Shown here one piece after another: positions 1 through 11,194 of a stretch of DNA of 64,000 nucleotides (position 1 is the stretch's first letter; each line of letters begins with the position of its first letter). The translations under genes and the position numbers were made by a program. The DNA comes from Haliotis asinina (taxonomy: Eukaryota; Mollusca; Gastropoda; Lepetellida; Haliotidae), in the NCBI RefSeq assembly GCF_037392515.1, contig NC_090290.1, positions 17,373,753 to 17,437,752 on the forward strand, given 5' to 3'. The notes below the pieces were generated by a model that saw only the letters and a list, made by a program, of their open reading frames with translations, searched no databases and was not told the DNA's origin.

Positions 1-787
1 TCTACAGCTGTTGAAAGTTTTGTGAACAGAAACAACAACCTGTCTGTTTACAAACTGCTTTACTTCCAGCAGATTGACAGATTGTTGCCTACGTAAACAT
101 TCAATCAAAAGAGAACCATTTCGTAAACGTGTGACGTTGTTTTACCTCTCCACAGATACCTTGGATGCCATTGGAGAAGGCAAAAGGATTGATATTTAAA
201 GGATGGCCATCGGAACTTTCAATGACCAAAAACCTTGGCCAGGAATCATTTTTCACAAATGATATCTCTTCATCGGATGAAGAAGACATATGACGACGTT
301 TGCTAGTTTTAGATGAACCAGAATGAGCGTTTTTAGCCATGGTGTATTAGTGTAATTCAACAACCCTGCCCCCCACCTGCCATGGAGTGTCAACAAGGAG
401 CTGCTGGCATAGGACTCTAGGTAAGTAAATGTATCAATAATTTGTATACTAGATTTTAAAATGACCAATACCTGAAAATGTAAGTGCAAAATGTAAGCAA
501 TTTCTATTCACAGGGCATGGCATAACCAGCCGATTGATTGAATTGGGCCCATTCAATCTCCCATGTAGGTGAAGTCAGGGCCAATGTGGTGTGTTGAGCA
601 ACAAGAACACGGTCACAGGCCCCTGTTACCCTCAACCACCAGGATCCCTTCCTCCACCGACACAGGGCCACAACCCACGGCTAACGGGTTGGTGGACCAA
701 ATATCCCCCTTGTCCACCATGGTGGTGTCTGCGAGCTTTTGGCATTACCCCGCACCCACCACGAGGAGGTGGCTCGCCACGGGTGCG
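1..787 (-). mobile_element. LINE copy L0: 5'UTR and start of ORF1, runs off the window
   Basis: This is a non-LTR retrotransposon (I superfamily) on the minus strand, cut by the left edge of the window. The 5'UTR (341-787) matches the 5'UTRs of the full-length copies further right. ORF1 begins at the ATG at 340 and shows the family block WPRFLVIE...LNINPFA...GIQGI that starts the other ORF1 proteins. The reading then shifts frame, and 1-100 encodes the QQSVNLL / VSVHKTFNS stretch that follows in the intact ORF1. The N-terminus differs from the other copies (Ser/Lys-rich, SSSSDEE), so this is a separate subfamily. At least one frameshift makes it a pseudogene in this window. Confidence 0.8.
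730..787 (-). ncRNA. HDV-like ribozyme motif at the 5' end of LINE L0
   Basis: Read on the minus strand from 787, the sequence has CGCACCC (P1), GCGAG (P2), CCAC-CTCCTC-GTGG (P3 hairpin), GGGTGCG (P1'), GGGTAAT, then GCCAAAAG and CTCGC (P2'). That is the strand order of the HDV-ribozyme double pseudoknot, with little or no P4. P1 can form seven pairs here because both its first and last bases differ from the other copies. The fold is inferred by hand and activity is not shown. Confidence 0.55.
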
Positions 788-969
788 TTTAGCTGGAATG
801 ACATGTAAGTACGTCTGATGATTTGTTAGATTATTTTCCTTATACAAACATTTTAAACCTTTTTTACAAGTTGAAAAGTACATTATGTCATCCTTACCTT
901 TACAGTTTAAGGTTGTCCTATCTAGATGTAAATATAGTAACTTTAGAAACTTCATTAACTTGCTGTTAA

Positions 970-1205
970 TAGTGAGCGAGTGAATGATTGTGTTTAGTTT
1001 TACGCTATACTAAAGCTATATGTAGGCGGCCTGTATATAATCGAGTCTGGACCAGGCAATCCAGTGATCAACATGAACTTCGATCAGTGCCATTGGGAAC
1101 AGATGACATGTGTCAACCAAGTCAGCTAGCCTGACCACCCGATCCTGTTAGTCACATCTTACGACAAGTATAGTCGCCTTTTATGGCAAGCATGGGTTGC
1201 CGTTA
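970..1205 (-). mobile_element. SINE family A, diverged copy
   Basis: This is a reverse-oriented copy of the SINE seen best at 19,251-19,540. It contains, in order on the plus strand, a decayed (GAGT)-type tail, the 'gtttagttttacgc' tail stem, the block 'atcgagtctggaccaggc', the 'ccagtgatcaacatgaac' block, and 'gaccacccgatcctgttagtc' followed by 'cttacgacaag' of the central core. The many substitutions indicate an old insertion. It encodes no protein. Confidence 0.75.
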
Positions 1206-1379
1206 ATGTCAGAAGATACTCCTCTACACTGCAAAAAGATAGGTTGTGCCAGTATTGTTTAAGACAGAGGAAGTATTACACTAATAATGAAGAATGTATG
1301 TTATTAATCTACACTGTTTCAAAAAAGAAACTTCACAAAATGTAATTTTTAAAATAATGAATATTTTTCTCTCATGATA

Positions 1380-2937
1380 CATCTATATATCCAAAGTGGG
1401 ATCCCTATCTTTCGACTCTAGAAAAAGGTTAGCGAAACTCACTCAAACCCATCCATTCGTCGTCCATAAGACGTTAGTGCCAAATCAGGTTGTGCACGTG
1501 CAGTCGATCACGTGATCTTCGCATCGACGTTTTCCTAATTTGCACGTGTTTGCACTGGTCTCAAGAATTGGAAAAAACACTTTTAACCCACAGTTCTAAC
1601 AGTACTTTAAATGCCACGTGTTACGGTTGAGAATTTGCCGTGGCAAACGATGTAAGAAACCCCCTGTGAACCAGCAAAACAGAACAAATGCAAGTCTAAA
1701 ACATTCATATATTGTACTATTAGATCTAAGCAAGAGAGCAGGTTATACAAGGTCACAAGTCAATTTAACAATACTGATTTCAAATATAATACAAGTGAGA
1801 CAAAATCTAAGGCAATGGGTCACAAAATATAATACAGCAAACTCACCAAAGTCTTAGTGCGAGAGATAAACAGTTATGAAGAATGCAACACAGCGATCGG
1901 TCTGACAGCAGTTAATGTTGACTTAAGCATCGACGGATTTATGATGCTACTCCAGTGATGTGTGTCCCCGTCTAAACACGGCAACTTGCCTTTATATATA
2001 TATATACTCAGTCATTTCCCGAAAGTTCGAGCACATACGACCATCGCCAGCATTGAAGAAATCTCTAGCAGTTTCCCGGAAGTAACAAATATAAAACCAA
2101 GGGCAGATAATTTATCAGCCTGCTACCAAAATCTTTAACATGCTGACCATCAATTAAAGAAATGTGACCCATCATAATTATTACTCAAAACTCTAAACGT
2201 TGTGACCGAAATATAATTATTACTTAATTAATAACACAATATACAGAAAATACAGACGCATAACAAAAGATTGTCAAATGTGCAACGTGAACGTGACGTT
2301 GGCATATTGCAAGCTGGAAGATCAGTTATTGACGTCGCAAGAGCAATGGGACCTTGCGAGGTCGTCTACAACAAACTGGCACCACATCTGATCGCCCAGT
2401 GTCGAGTCGTCCACGTTTGACGTCACGAACAGAAGACCGCCAAATCGTCCTGTGTCACCTATGTGACAAAGTTCTGCCACCTACACGAACCAGGGTTGAG
2501 ACGTTTAGAGGTCGACTGCCCTCACAGACCATTCGAAATCAGTTGCGGGCTGCCAATCTCGTGGGCCAATATTGACGCCATTTCATCAACGTCAACGTCT
2601 GCTGTGGGCCCAACGTCACCTCCGGTGGACCCACAGAGACTGCAATCAAGTCGTCTTTAGCGATGAATCCAGTTTTACCCTCAGATTCACGGACGGCAGG
2701 CATAGCGTCTGGAGACGACGTCGTGAACGGTATGTTGCCCAATGTTGTGTTCAGGAAGTCGACAGATTCGGGGTCGGAAGTTACATGGTGTGGCGTGATT
2801 TCTGTGGGAACAATCGTTCCTGACCCCTGATCATCCGTGGAAACCTCACAGCTGCTGCTTACCGCGACCAGGTGCTCACCCTTGAACTCATTCCTTTCAT
2901 GGCAGCTCATGGCCCAGGTCTACAGTTCCAGCATGAT
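1380..2937 (+). pseudogene. Tc1-type transposase remnant 1 (5' portion)
   Basis: This is a decayed DNA transposon of the Tc1/mariner superfamily. From about 2,276 the broken frames read the helix-turn-helix N-terminus (QAGRSVIDVAR, then RGRLQQTGTTSDRP). From about 2,572 they read the catalytic core start (RHLRWTHRD.NQVVFSDES, ending near YMVWRDFCGNNRS). FSDES carries the second acidic residue of the DDE/DDD triad. The C-terminal third is missing because LINE L1 begins at 2,938. The noncoding leader at 1,440-1,618 matches 57,360-57,530 upstream of Tc1 remnant 2, so both belong to one family. An LTR-like segment (1,619-2,265) separates the leader from the coding part. Frameshifts and stops exclude function. 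Confidence 0.8.
1619..2265. mobile_element. LTR-like insert, possibly a solo LTR
   Basis: About 647 bp interrupt the Tc1 remnant exactly where Tc1 remnant 2 (57,530) is continuous. The insert starts TGTTACGG and ends GCATAACA, so it has the 5'-TG...CA-3' ends and short inverted termini (TGTTA/TAACA) of retroviral-type LTRs. Another copy of its first ~285 bp lies at 36,435-36,720, which shows it is a dispersed family. No clean target duplication is visible (CCACG on one side, AAAGA on the other), and I see no internal gag/pol domain. It may be a solo LTR or another kind of repeat. Confidence 0.5.
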
Positions 2938-3499
2938 GGCACCCATGAAGAGCCTCTTCCTTGTGGTGGGTGCTGTGTAACTCTAAGTGCCGTCTGGACC
3001 CGGGACAGAATGTGTTCACAGGACCCCACTGCTTGTCGTGAGAGGCGACTAAATTGGGCAACCTGTTTGCCGTGGGTTGCGTCCCCTGTCGGTGGAGGAC
3101 GGGATCTTGGCGGCTGAGGGCAGATTTAACTGCGTTTCATTTGCCCAACACACCACTTCGGCCCTTACTTCATCTAGACGGGTGGTTGAATGGGTCCGAT
3201 TCAACCGATCAGCTGGTCTGAATATGTGTCACTGCACAAATTGTTTTCAATTTCGGCTTTGGCACTACTTGTGATCTGTAAGATTTTGATTGTGAATTCT
3301 AATATGAACTTTGCCTAGAGTCTTATGCCAGAAGGCGATGGCTCATGGGCCAATCTGGTAGTTTAATTATTTATAATTCTTCTACTGGAGTATATCATCT
3401 GGGTATCCTTGGTGCTGGAGGCCCGCTTGCTTTAGCATTGTCCTTGTGATACTCCGTGGGGCGTGGGGAACTCGGATGAAGAACCATATGACACCAACC

Positions 3500-4787
3500 A
3501 TGGCTTATGAAGTACCCAACAAAAAAACAAAACGTCCACTTGAAATTGATCCTGTTGATACTGACTACAGACCGTCTCTATCGATTGAGTATTGGCCATG
3601 TTTCCTTGTTATTGAGGCTCCGGACAAGACACCATTAAAGCTGAACCCTTTCGCAGTATCTAAGGGCATTCAAGGTATTGCTGGGGATGTTAAAACATTC
3701 GGCGATTACGTTTGGGTGCGCTACTAGTTGAGTGCAGCAAGAAACAGCAAGCATCCAATCTGATGAGTATTGAATCTTTTGTGGGCATTCCGGTCACGGT
3801 CTCTGCTCACAAGATCTTAAACACTAGCAAAGGTATCATCAGAGGTCGTGATCAATTGTTTGTTGATTTGTCCGAAATTGACATAGTATCAGAAATGAAA
3901 GATCAAGGTTTGCTGTATGTCAAGTGCTTTTCAACCCGAAAGAACAATGAAACATTCCAAACAAATACATATCTGTTTACTTTTTCATGTCCAAATGCTC
4001 CTAAATCAGTGAAGGCAGGCTATTGTAACATACAAGTTGATACCTACATACCCAACCCGCTCAGGTGTTTTAAATGCCAGAAATATGGACATGGCGTGGA
4101 TACTTGCACATTGTCTGTTGTGTGTGCTCACTGTGTTGAGAAAACACACACAACAGAAGATTGTGACAGTGATTTCAAAAAATGCACCAACTGGTCAGGC
4201 GACCATTCATCTTCTTCGAAATAGTGTCCTATTTGGAAAGAACAAATGGAGATAAACAGAATAAAGTTTACTTAAAATATCTCCTTTTCTGAGGCAACAA
4301 AACTGGTAAAGAGGTCTGATCTTCCAGAAAGTTATGCTACAGTAGCAAAAACATCATCGGAGTCTACCTCTAAAATAACAACATCATCCACAGGCTGCCA
4401 AACTACCTTGGCTTGGGTAAATTGCGATTCTCCACAGATTTTGCACCCTGCTATATCATCACAGACCGAGGAATCACTTCCTAGTACCTCAAAGTCGTCT
4501 TCTGATCACAAATCATCATCATCTCAGTCGCATTCAAAGTCTCAATCGACAGCTGATAGTCAACAAACTGTGACAAGTAAACAGAAGCCAAAGCCTGATG
4601 CTTCAAAACAACAAAGTGGCAGAGCTCCTAAAGGGTCACAAAATAAAATTCAGTTGTTCAATAAATATGGGTCTCTTGAAGACATGGACGTTTCTGAAAA
4701 CATCCATTCTAGGGCACATAGCTTGTCGCCCTCCAAAAGAGTGCGGGGTAGATCCCCAATAAATCCCCCCAAAAGATTATTCCAATA
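3500..4787 (+). pseudogene. L1 ORF1 (gag-like zinc-knuckle protein), broken
   Basis: ORF1 starts at ATG 3,500 (MAYEVPNKKTKRPLE). It shows the WPCFLVIEAPDKTPLKLNPFA block, then shifts frame near 3,700. The second piece carries the CFKCQKYGHGVDTC knuckle, a damaged second knuckle (CAHCVEKTHTTEDC) and a third in which the second Cys is Trp (KCTNW). The C-terminal part is a Ser/Gln/Lys-rich linker that ends in SPINPPKRLF. In the family ORF1 is an RNA-binding protein of the ribonucleoprotein particle. This copy is inactive. Confidence 0.85.
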
Positions 4788-5375
4788 ATATTGTACAGTG
4801 GAACCGCAGAGCATTGAGGACTAATTTACATGAATTACAGCTATTGGTCCAAGATTTTACACCTTCAGCGTTATGTCTCCAAGAGACATATTTAAAACAG
4901 ATACATTTGACCTTCGTCAATTTAATGCATATCATTGTTTTTCACCTCCGGATGATAGGGTCACTGGAGGATTATCCATTCTAGTCAGACAAAACGTTAT
5001 TCAAAGCCCTGTTCCACTTATTACTAATATGCAGGCTGTTGCCATGAGAATTACTTTACATGTAGCGTTTACACTATGCTCTCTTTATATTTCACCGTCT
5101 TCGGCGTTTGCCAAAACCGATCATCAGGCTCTATATCATCAGCTCCCGAAGCCCCGTATTATAATGGGAGATTTAAATGGACACAGTCCACTCTGGAGTA
5201 GTGTAACTACGAACACTAAAGGTAAGTTGTTGGAGGACGTTTGTTCTGACAATGATTTATGTATTTATAATGATGGTTCCAACACATATTTACACCCTGG
5301 TACAGGAACCTATTCTGCTCTCGACTTGTCACTCACAAAGTCAGAACTACTAAATGAATTTGAATGGTCAGTCCA

Positions 5376-5389
5376 CGATGACCTCTGTG
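5376..5389 (+). repeat. Target-site duplication of LINE L2, left copy
   Basis: CGATGACCTCTGTG here and CGATGTCCTCTGTG at 11,181-11,194 flank L2 and differ at one base. Both belong to the endonuclease coding sequence of L1 (the DDLCGSDH region). This shows that L2 inserted into L1 by target-primed reverse transcription. Confidence 0.9.
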
Positions 5390-5946
5390 AGTGAGTGAGT
5401 GAATTAACATTTTACGTCACATCGGCAATATCTCAGCCATATCGTGACGAGAACATTTAATACTGAAATGAAATATATGTCTATTATACAACCTGTCAAC
5501 GAAGGACACTAAAACAACTAGAATATCACAGATGAAAATATAAAACTAGAAACTATACCTAAAACAATTTATCTATAGAGGACAATACAAGATAAAAATG
5601 GGCTATAGATTGCTAACAACTGAAAGTAGATCACCATACTAGGGACCATGGGGACTTACAGTACCTTTGCTACCTGCATGGACCCTAGCTGGATTTACAT
5701 CATCCCCTCAGTCATCAGCAATTTGGGAACATCTAGCCATGCAAATAAAAAGACGATTAAAAACGTGGAAAGTTTCAATTTACTTTGGATGTCTGTGGAC
5801 TTACATACCCGCTCAGGGGGACAATAGTTTTACAGTACTTCAACCCCCTTTGAGCATACAGCCACTAACAAGCACAGTTACCAATTTAAACTTACAATAA
5901 TAAAATATTTATCTGTTTACAATTCTGTCAATAAATCTAATTCTTT

Positions 5947-8900
5947 TTAAAATGCAATGATTAAATGAGAGCTTGTGTTATTAAAAAGATCCTTCAGAGT
6001 TCGTGAATTAAAATACTGATCCCTTGTGATGGAATACTCAACACAATCAAGCAGGATATGCTTGACTGTGATTCTTCCATCACAAGGGATACAAAACGGA
6101 GGATCCTCACCTTTAAGCAAATATTTATGTGTATATCTTGTGTGGCCAATACGACATCGTCGCATGATGACCTCCTCAAATCTGGACTGACAACCCAAGT
6201 AGGTGTAGCCAATATACGGTTTTATTTCATGTAATTTATTGATACCTACTTGAGTGTCCCACTTCTTCTGCATCAGATCACGGGTATACGTTCTAATGCA
6301 AGCTTTGTAATCTGAATATGGAAGAAGAAGTGGTGTCACAGATTTGTTGAGTGCTGCCTTGGCAGCAAGATCAGCCATCACATTCCCAGAAATACCTACT
6401 TGACTGGGTAACCAGCAAAAGACGATGTCGTATTGGCCAATAGCAAGAGTATTGTACAATTCAATAATTTCAATTAAAAGTGGATGTTTACAAGAAATAT
6501 TTTTAATAGCCTGAATGCAAGAAAGAGAGTCGGAATATATTATATACTGTTTACGTTTAGGGTGTCTTTGAATATATTTAAGAGCTGTTAATATGGCGTT
6601 AGCTTCTGCTGTAAAAATAGAACTATTATCTGGTAATCTAGAAGATATTGTTCTGGATCCAATGACAGTAGCGCAAGCAACTGCACCACCGTCCTTGGAC
6701 CCATCTGTAAATAAGGATTTGTAATTGTTATATGTATGTTTCAATTGATTATATTCTTGTTTATACTGTAGTTCATTCGTTTCTGATTTTTTAAATGTAG
6801 TTAATGTTAGGTCAACATGTGGCATAACCAACTGCCAAGGGGGAGAGGAAAGAAGACGGAAAGGAGCTCTTTTGTCCAGCTCAAAACCAGCAGCAGCAAT
6901 AAAAGGCTTTATTCTGAGCCCAAGAGGTGGAACAAGACAAGACTTTTTGCTAAACAAATCCTCATAAAGAGGATTGAAGACACACTTATATGCAGGGTTA
7001 GATTCGTTAGAGTATAGTTTTGTGATATATTGTAAAGATAATTTAATACGGCGTTGTGCAAGAGATGGTTCATCGGCCTCAACGTAAAGACTGTCAATAG
7101 GTGAAGTTCTGAAGGACCCAAGAAAAAGTCTTAGACCTTGGTGATGGACAGGATCAAGAAGGTTAAGATTGCTTTTGCAGGCTCCACCATAGACGATGGA
7201 GCCATAATTAAGTTTAGAACGAACGAGTGATCGATATGGATGGAGAAGGGTAGCTTGATCCCCTCCTCATTTAGAATTTGAAACCACTTTCAACAAGTGC
7301 TTTCAGGCATTTAGTTTTAAGAGATTTAATATGTGGTAAAAAAGTTAAATGTGAATCAAAGATTAGACCCAAGAATTTGGCTTCCTTCACAACTTTAATG
7401 GGCGTCCCTTCTAGAGACAGTTCAGGGTCTTTATGGGGTTTGTATCTACGACAAAAATGTATGCAGTTAGTTTTCGATTTGGAAAATTTAAAGCCGTTTT
7501 CAAGACACCATTTATCTATTTTATTTAAACACAACTGCAATTGCCGTTCAATGGTATGCATATTTTTACCACAAGAAATATTAAAATCATCCACAAATAA
7601 CGATCCATCAATTGAATCGTTTAAAACTTTTGATAAACTGTTGATCATGATGCTAAAAAGAGTGACAGATAAAATACTTCCTTGTGGAACACCCTGATCC
7701 TGATGGTAATGATCAGACAGGGTAGAACCCACACGGACCTGGAATTGTCTGTCATTTAAAAAGTTGGCAATAAATTGAGGCAAACGACCTCGCAAACCAA
7801 AGTCATGTAAATCCCTCAAAATACCATGTTTCCAGGTTGTGTCATATGCTTTTTCAAGATCAAAAAAGATAGCCACAACATGTTGTTTATTAATTAGTGT
7901 GTTTTTCACAAATGATTCAAGTCGCACTAAGTCATCGACAGTACTTCTGTTTTTACGGAAACCACACTGTATATCTGTGATAAGATTATTTGTTTCCAAG
8001 TACCAAACAAGTCGATTATTTATTATGCGTTCCATGGTCTTGCAAACACAGCTAGTTAGTGAAATAGGTCGATAATTGGACGGATCAGTATGATCACGTC
8101 CAGGTTTAGGTATTGGTACTACTATGGCGTCACGCCATGAAGAAGGAAAGTTACCCGATGTCCAAATATCATCAAAAATATTGAGAAGAGTTTCTAGGCA
8201 GGATTCCGATAAATGCTTCAGGAGTTGATAATGTATGTTATCAGCTCCAGTAGCAGTGTCATGAGCTTGATCAAGAGCAGTATGGAGTTCATGAATAGAA
8301 AACGTTTCATTATAATCTTCCCCATTATCAGAATTGAAATTAATAGTTTTCTTTTCCTTTTGTTTTTGATATTGCTGGAATTTTGGTACATAATTAGAAG
8401 AGGAAGAATGTTTAGCAAGGGTTTCACCCAGTTTATTTGCAATATCTGATTTATCAGTAAGCAATTGATCTCCATGTTTAAGATGATGGACAGTAGATTT
8501 AGTACCTTTACCTTTAATTTTCTGGACCATGTTCCATACCTTGGACATAGGTGTCCGAGAATTTATTTTAGATACATAATTTTGCCAAGATTGGCGTTTG
8601 TTGTGTTTAAAAGTACGCCGTGCTATATGGCGACGGGAAATAATGTTCTGCCTTTTTCCTTGCCTTCCTAGGTTGTTTGCATTCATCGTTGAACCATGGT
8701 TTTCTTATGTGTGGAACTGCAGAGGACTTTGGTATACACTCATCAGCTATTGAGTTCAGGTGATCATCAAAAGCATTTGATAGCATCAGGAACGTCAATA
8801 AAACGTTCGGGTTTAAGTTTTTCAGAACACAGGGTTTCATATAAAGCCCAGTTAGCCTTTTTAAAAACAAACGTCCTCCAACAACTTACCTTTAGTGTTC

Positions 8901-9340
8901 GTAGTTACACTACTCCAGAGTGGACTGTGTCCATTTAAATCTCCCATTATAATACAGGGCTTCGGGAGTTGGTCATATAGAGCTTGAAGATCAGTTTTCG
9001 CAAACGTTGAAGACGGCGAAATATAAAGAGAGCATAGTGTAAACGCTACATGTAAAGTAATTCTCATGGCAACAGCCTGCATATTAGTAATAAGTGGAAC
9101 AGGGCTTTGAATAACGTTTTGTTTGATTAGAATGGATGATCCGTCAGTGGCTCTATCACCCGTAGGTGAATAACAATGATATGCATTAAAATGACGAAGG
9201 TCAAATGTATCTGTTTGTTTTAAATATGTCTCTTGGAGACATAACGCTGAAGGTGTAAAGTCTTGGACTATTAGCTGTAATTCATGTAAATTAGTCCTCA
9301 GTCCTCTGCAGTTCCACTGTACAATATTATTGGAATAATC
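5947..9340 (-). pseudogene. L2 ORF2 pseudogene
   Basis: The RNase H and C-terminal part is open at 5,947-6,957 (FTDGSKDGGAVACA, TAEAN, YSDSLSC, then CRIGHTRYTH with a distal C/C/H/C cluster). The RT part is open at 7,271-8,686 (FFDLEKAYDTTW, DQGVPQGSILSV, SLFVDDFN). The endonuclease part at 8,861-9,340 keeps IMGDLNGHSPLW but has lost the segment from about LEDVC to the linker, including the SDH motif. This copy retains the YLGCQSRFEEVIMRRC stretch that intact-looking L7 lacks. Confidence 0.88.
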
Positions 9341-10614
9341 TTTTGGGGGGATTTATTGGTGATCTACCACTTGCCTTTCTAGAGGGCGACAAGCTATGTG
9401 CCCTGTGGGGGACATTTTCGGAGACATCCATGTCCTCCAACGATCCAAATTTGTTAAACAGCTGGATTTTGTTTGTTGAACCTTTCGAGGCTGTGCCACT
9501 TTGACATTTTTGTGATGAAGATACATTTCTTGATTTCACCTGGTGTTTTGCAATGTCTTTCACATTTGTTTGAGAATCAGATTTAGATTGTGAATGGGAT
9601 TTAGATGCCTTAGATATAGATGCATCCTGAATACGGGATGAGTCTGGAAGTACTTCCACAGTCTGAGTGGATATTTCAGGTGACAGAATCTGAGGTGAAT
9701 CAGTATTTATCCATGTCCAGTTGGTTTGACAGCTCATAGACATTTTGGTTATTTTGGCTGTATCAGACGTTGATCGAGATACGGAAGCATAAGTTTCAGA
9801 TTTTTGCACTTGTTTTTTGGCTTCAGCAAAACTAATGTCTTGTGTAAATTTTATTTTGTTGATTTCCATTTGCTGTTTCCAAATGCTGTTTCTTTTGAGA
9901 AGGATGAGTGATTTCCTTCACAATTAGTACATTTTTTGAAAGTGCTGTTGCAGTCTTCCGTCGTGTGAGTTTTTTCGCTACAGTGAGCACATGTAACAGA
10001 TGATTTACATGTTGTGACACCATGGCAGTATCTTTGGCATTTAAAGCATCTTAAAGGATTAGGAATGTAAGTATCCACATTGATGTTACAGTAGCCAGCC
10101 TTTATTGATTTTGGAGCAATTGGACACGAAAAGGAAAACAGGTATGTGTTTGTCTCAAGGGTTTCATTATTTCTACGAGTTTTGAATCGCTTAACAAAAG
10201 TGACTCCTTGATCCTTCATCTCTGACACGATATCAAATTCTGTCATATCAGCAAATAAGTGATCACAGTCTCGCACTATTCCTTTACTGGTGTTCAAAGT
10301 TCTGTGTGCTGAGACCAACACAGCAATGTTCACAAACGAGTCAATCGCCATCAGGTTCGTGGCTTGCTGCCACTTACTACATTCAACAAGTAAAGCACCT
10401 GAACGCAAGCGTCTGATTTTTTTACTTCACCTGCAATTTCTTGTATTCCCTTGGATACCGCAAAAGGATTAAATTTCAGTGGTGTCTTATCCAGCGTCTC
10501 AATTACGATAAAGCGTGGCCAGTAGTCAAATGCTTTAGTAGATCTGTGTTCAGTATCATCAAGATCAATGTCAAGTGGACGTTTTGTCTTTTTGGTAGGG
10601 GTTTGGTATTCCAT
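9327..10614 (-). pseudogene. L2 ORF1 pseudogene
   Basis: The start is ATG at 10,614 (MEYQTPTKKTKRPLD). A frameshift near 10,400 separates the N-terminal WPRFIVIETLDK block from the following ~180 codons. Those carry CFKCQRYCHGVTTC, CAHCSEKTHTTEDC and KCTNCEGNHSSFSK; the first knuckle has Cys in place of the usual Gly before His. A second frame change near 9,860 leads into the Ser-rich C-terminal linker, which ends SPINPPKRLF. The ORF1/ORF2 junction has lost the TAATG overlap seen in L7. Confidence 0.85.
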
Positions 10615-11122
10615 GGTTAGTATTTATTGGTTCATCATCCGAGCTCCCCACCCACCACGGAGTATCACGAGGACAATGCTTTATAAAAACAAGCGGATCT
10701 CCAGCTTACAGCACAAGGATACCCGGATGATATACTCCAGCAGAAAAATTAAAGTTTAATCATTCCACCAGATTGGCCCATGAGCCACCGCCTTCCGGGC
10801 ATAGGACTCTAGGCAAAAGCATGAAAGTGTATATTTGAAATTATGAGGGTCCAAAAAATTGCCAAGACTTACAAGGATAAAATTTTCAAATTTTTACATT
10901 ACAAAATGTAACACTCAGGGCTTGGCCTGACCAGCCATTTGGTTGAACCGGGCCCATTCAACCACCCGTCTAGATGAAGTAAGGGTCGAATAGGTTTGTT
11001 GAGCAAAGGGAACGCGGTCAGGTCCCTAGTGCTCTCAACCCCAAGACTCCAGTCCTCCACCGACACAGGGCCGCAACCCACGGCAAACGGGTTAGTGGAC
11101 CAAATATCCCCCCGGGTCCACA

Positions 11123-11180
11123 ACGGTGGTGTTGGCGTTACCCACCACCCACCACGAGGAGGTGGCTCGCCACGGGTGCC
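11123..11180 (-). ncRNA. Decayed HDV-like ribozyme motif at the 5' end of L2
   Basis: From 11,180 on the minus strand, GGCACCC, GGCGAG and the CCAC-CTCCTC-GTGG hairpin are intact, but P1' reads GGGTGGT (one mismatch). The GAGCTC stretch that would form P2' in L4 is deleted. If the fold is real, this copy should be inactive. Confidence 0.45.
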
Positions 11181-11194
11181 CGATGTCCTCTGTG
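11181..11194 (+). repeat. Target-site duplication of LINE L2, right copy
   Basis: This is the partner of 5,376-5,389, with 13 of 14 bases identical. The plus-strand L1 endonuclease coding sequence resumes here directly after the GGCACCC terminus of L2. Confidence 0.9.

Larger units (their letters stand above)
5390..11180 (-). mobile_element. LINE copy L2, both ends present, inserted in L1
   Basis: This is a minus-strand copy of 5.8 kb. Its tail (GAGT repeats on the plus strand) starts at 5,390, the 3'UTR is 5,400-5,946, and ORF2, ORF1 and the 5'UTR follow, ending GGCACCC at 11,180. A 14-bp target duplication flanks it. It is shorter than L7 because of internal deletions, including ~70 codons of the endonuclease domain at about 8,870 and a few bases of the 5' ribozyme-like motif. 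Several frameshifts make it inactive. Its 5'UTR has the 'GTGGACCAAATATCC' variant rather than the longer variant with the SINE-like core seen in L1 and L7. Confidence 0.92.

Noticed and set aside
632-955. 107-codon minus-strand frame with Gly/Arg-rich end
   Set aside because: It overlaps the LINE L0 5'UTR and its ribozyme-like terminus; no family resemblance.
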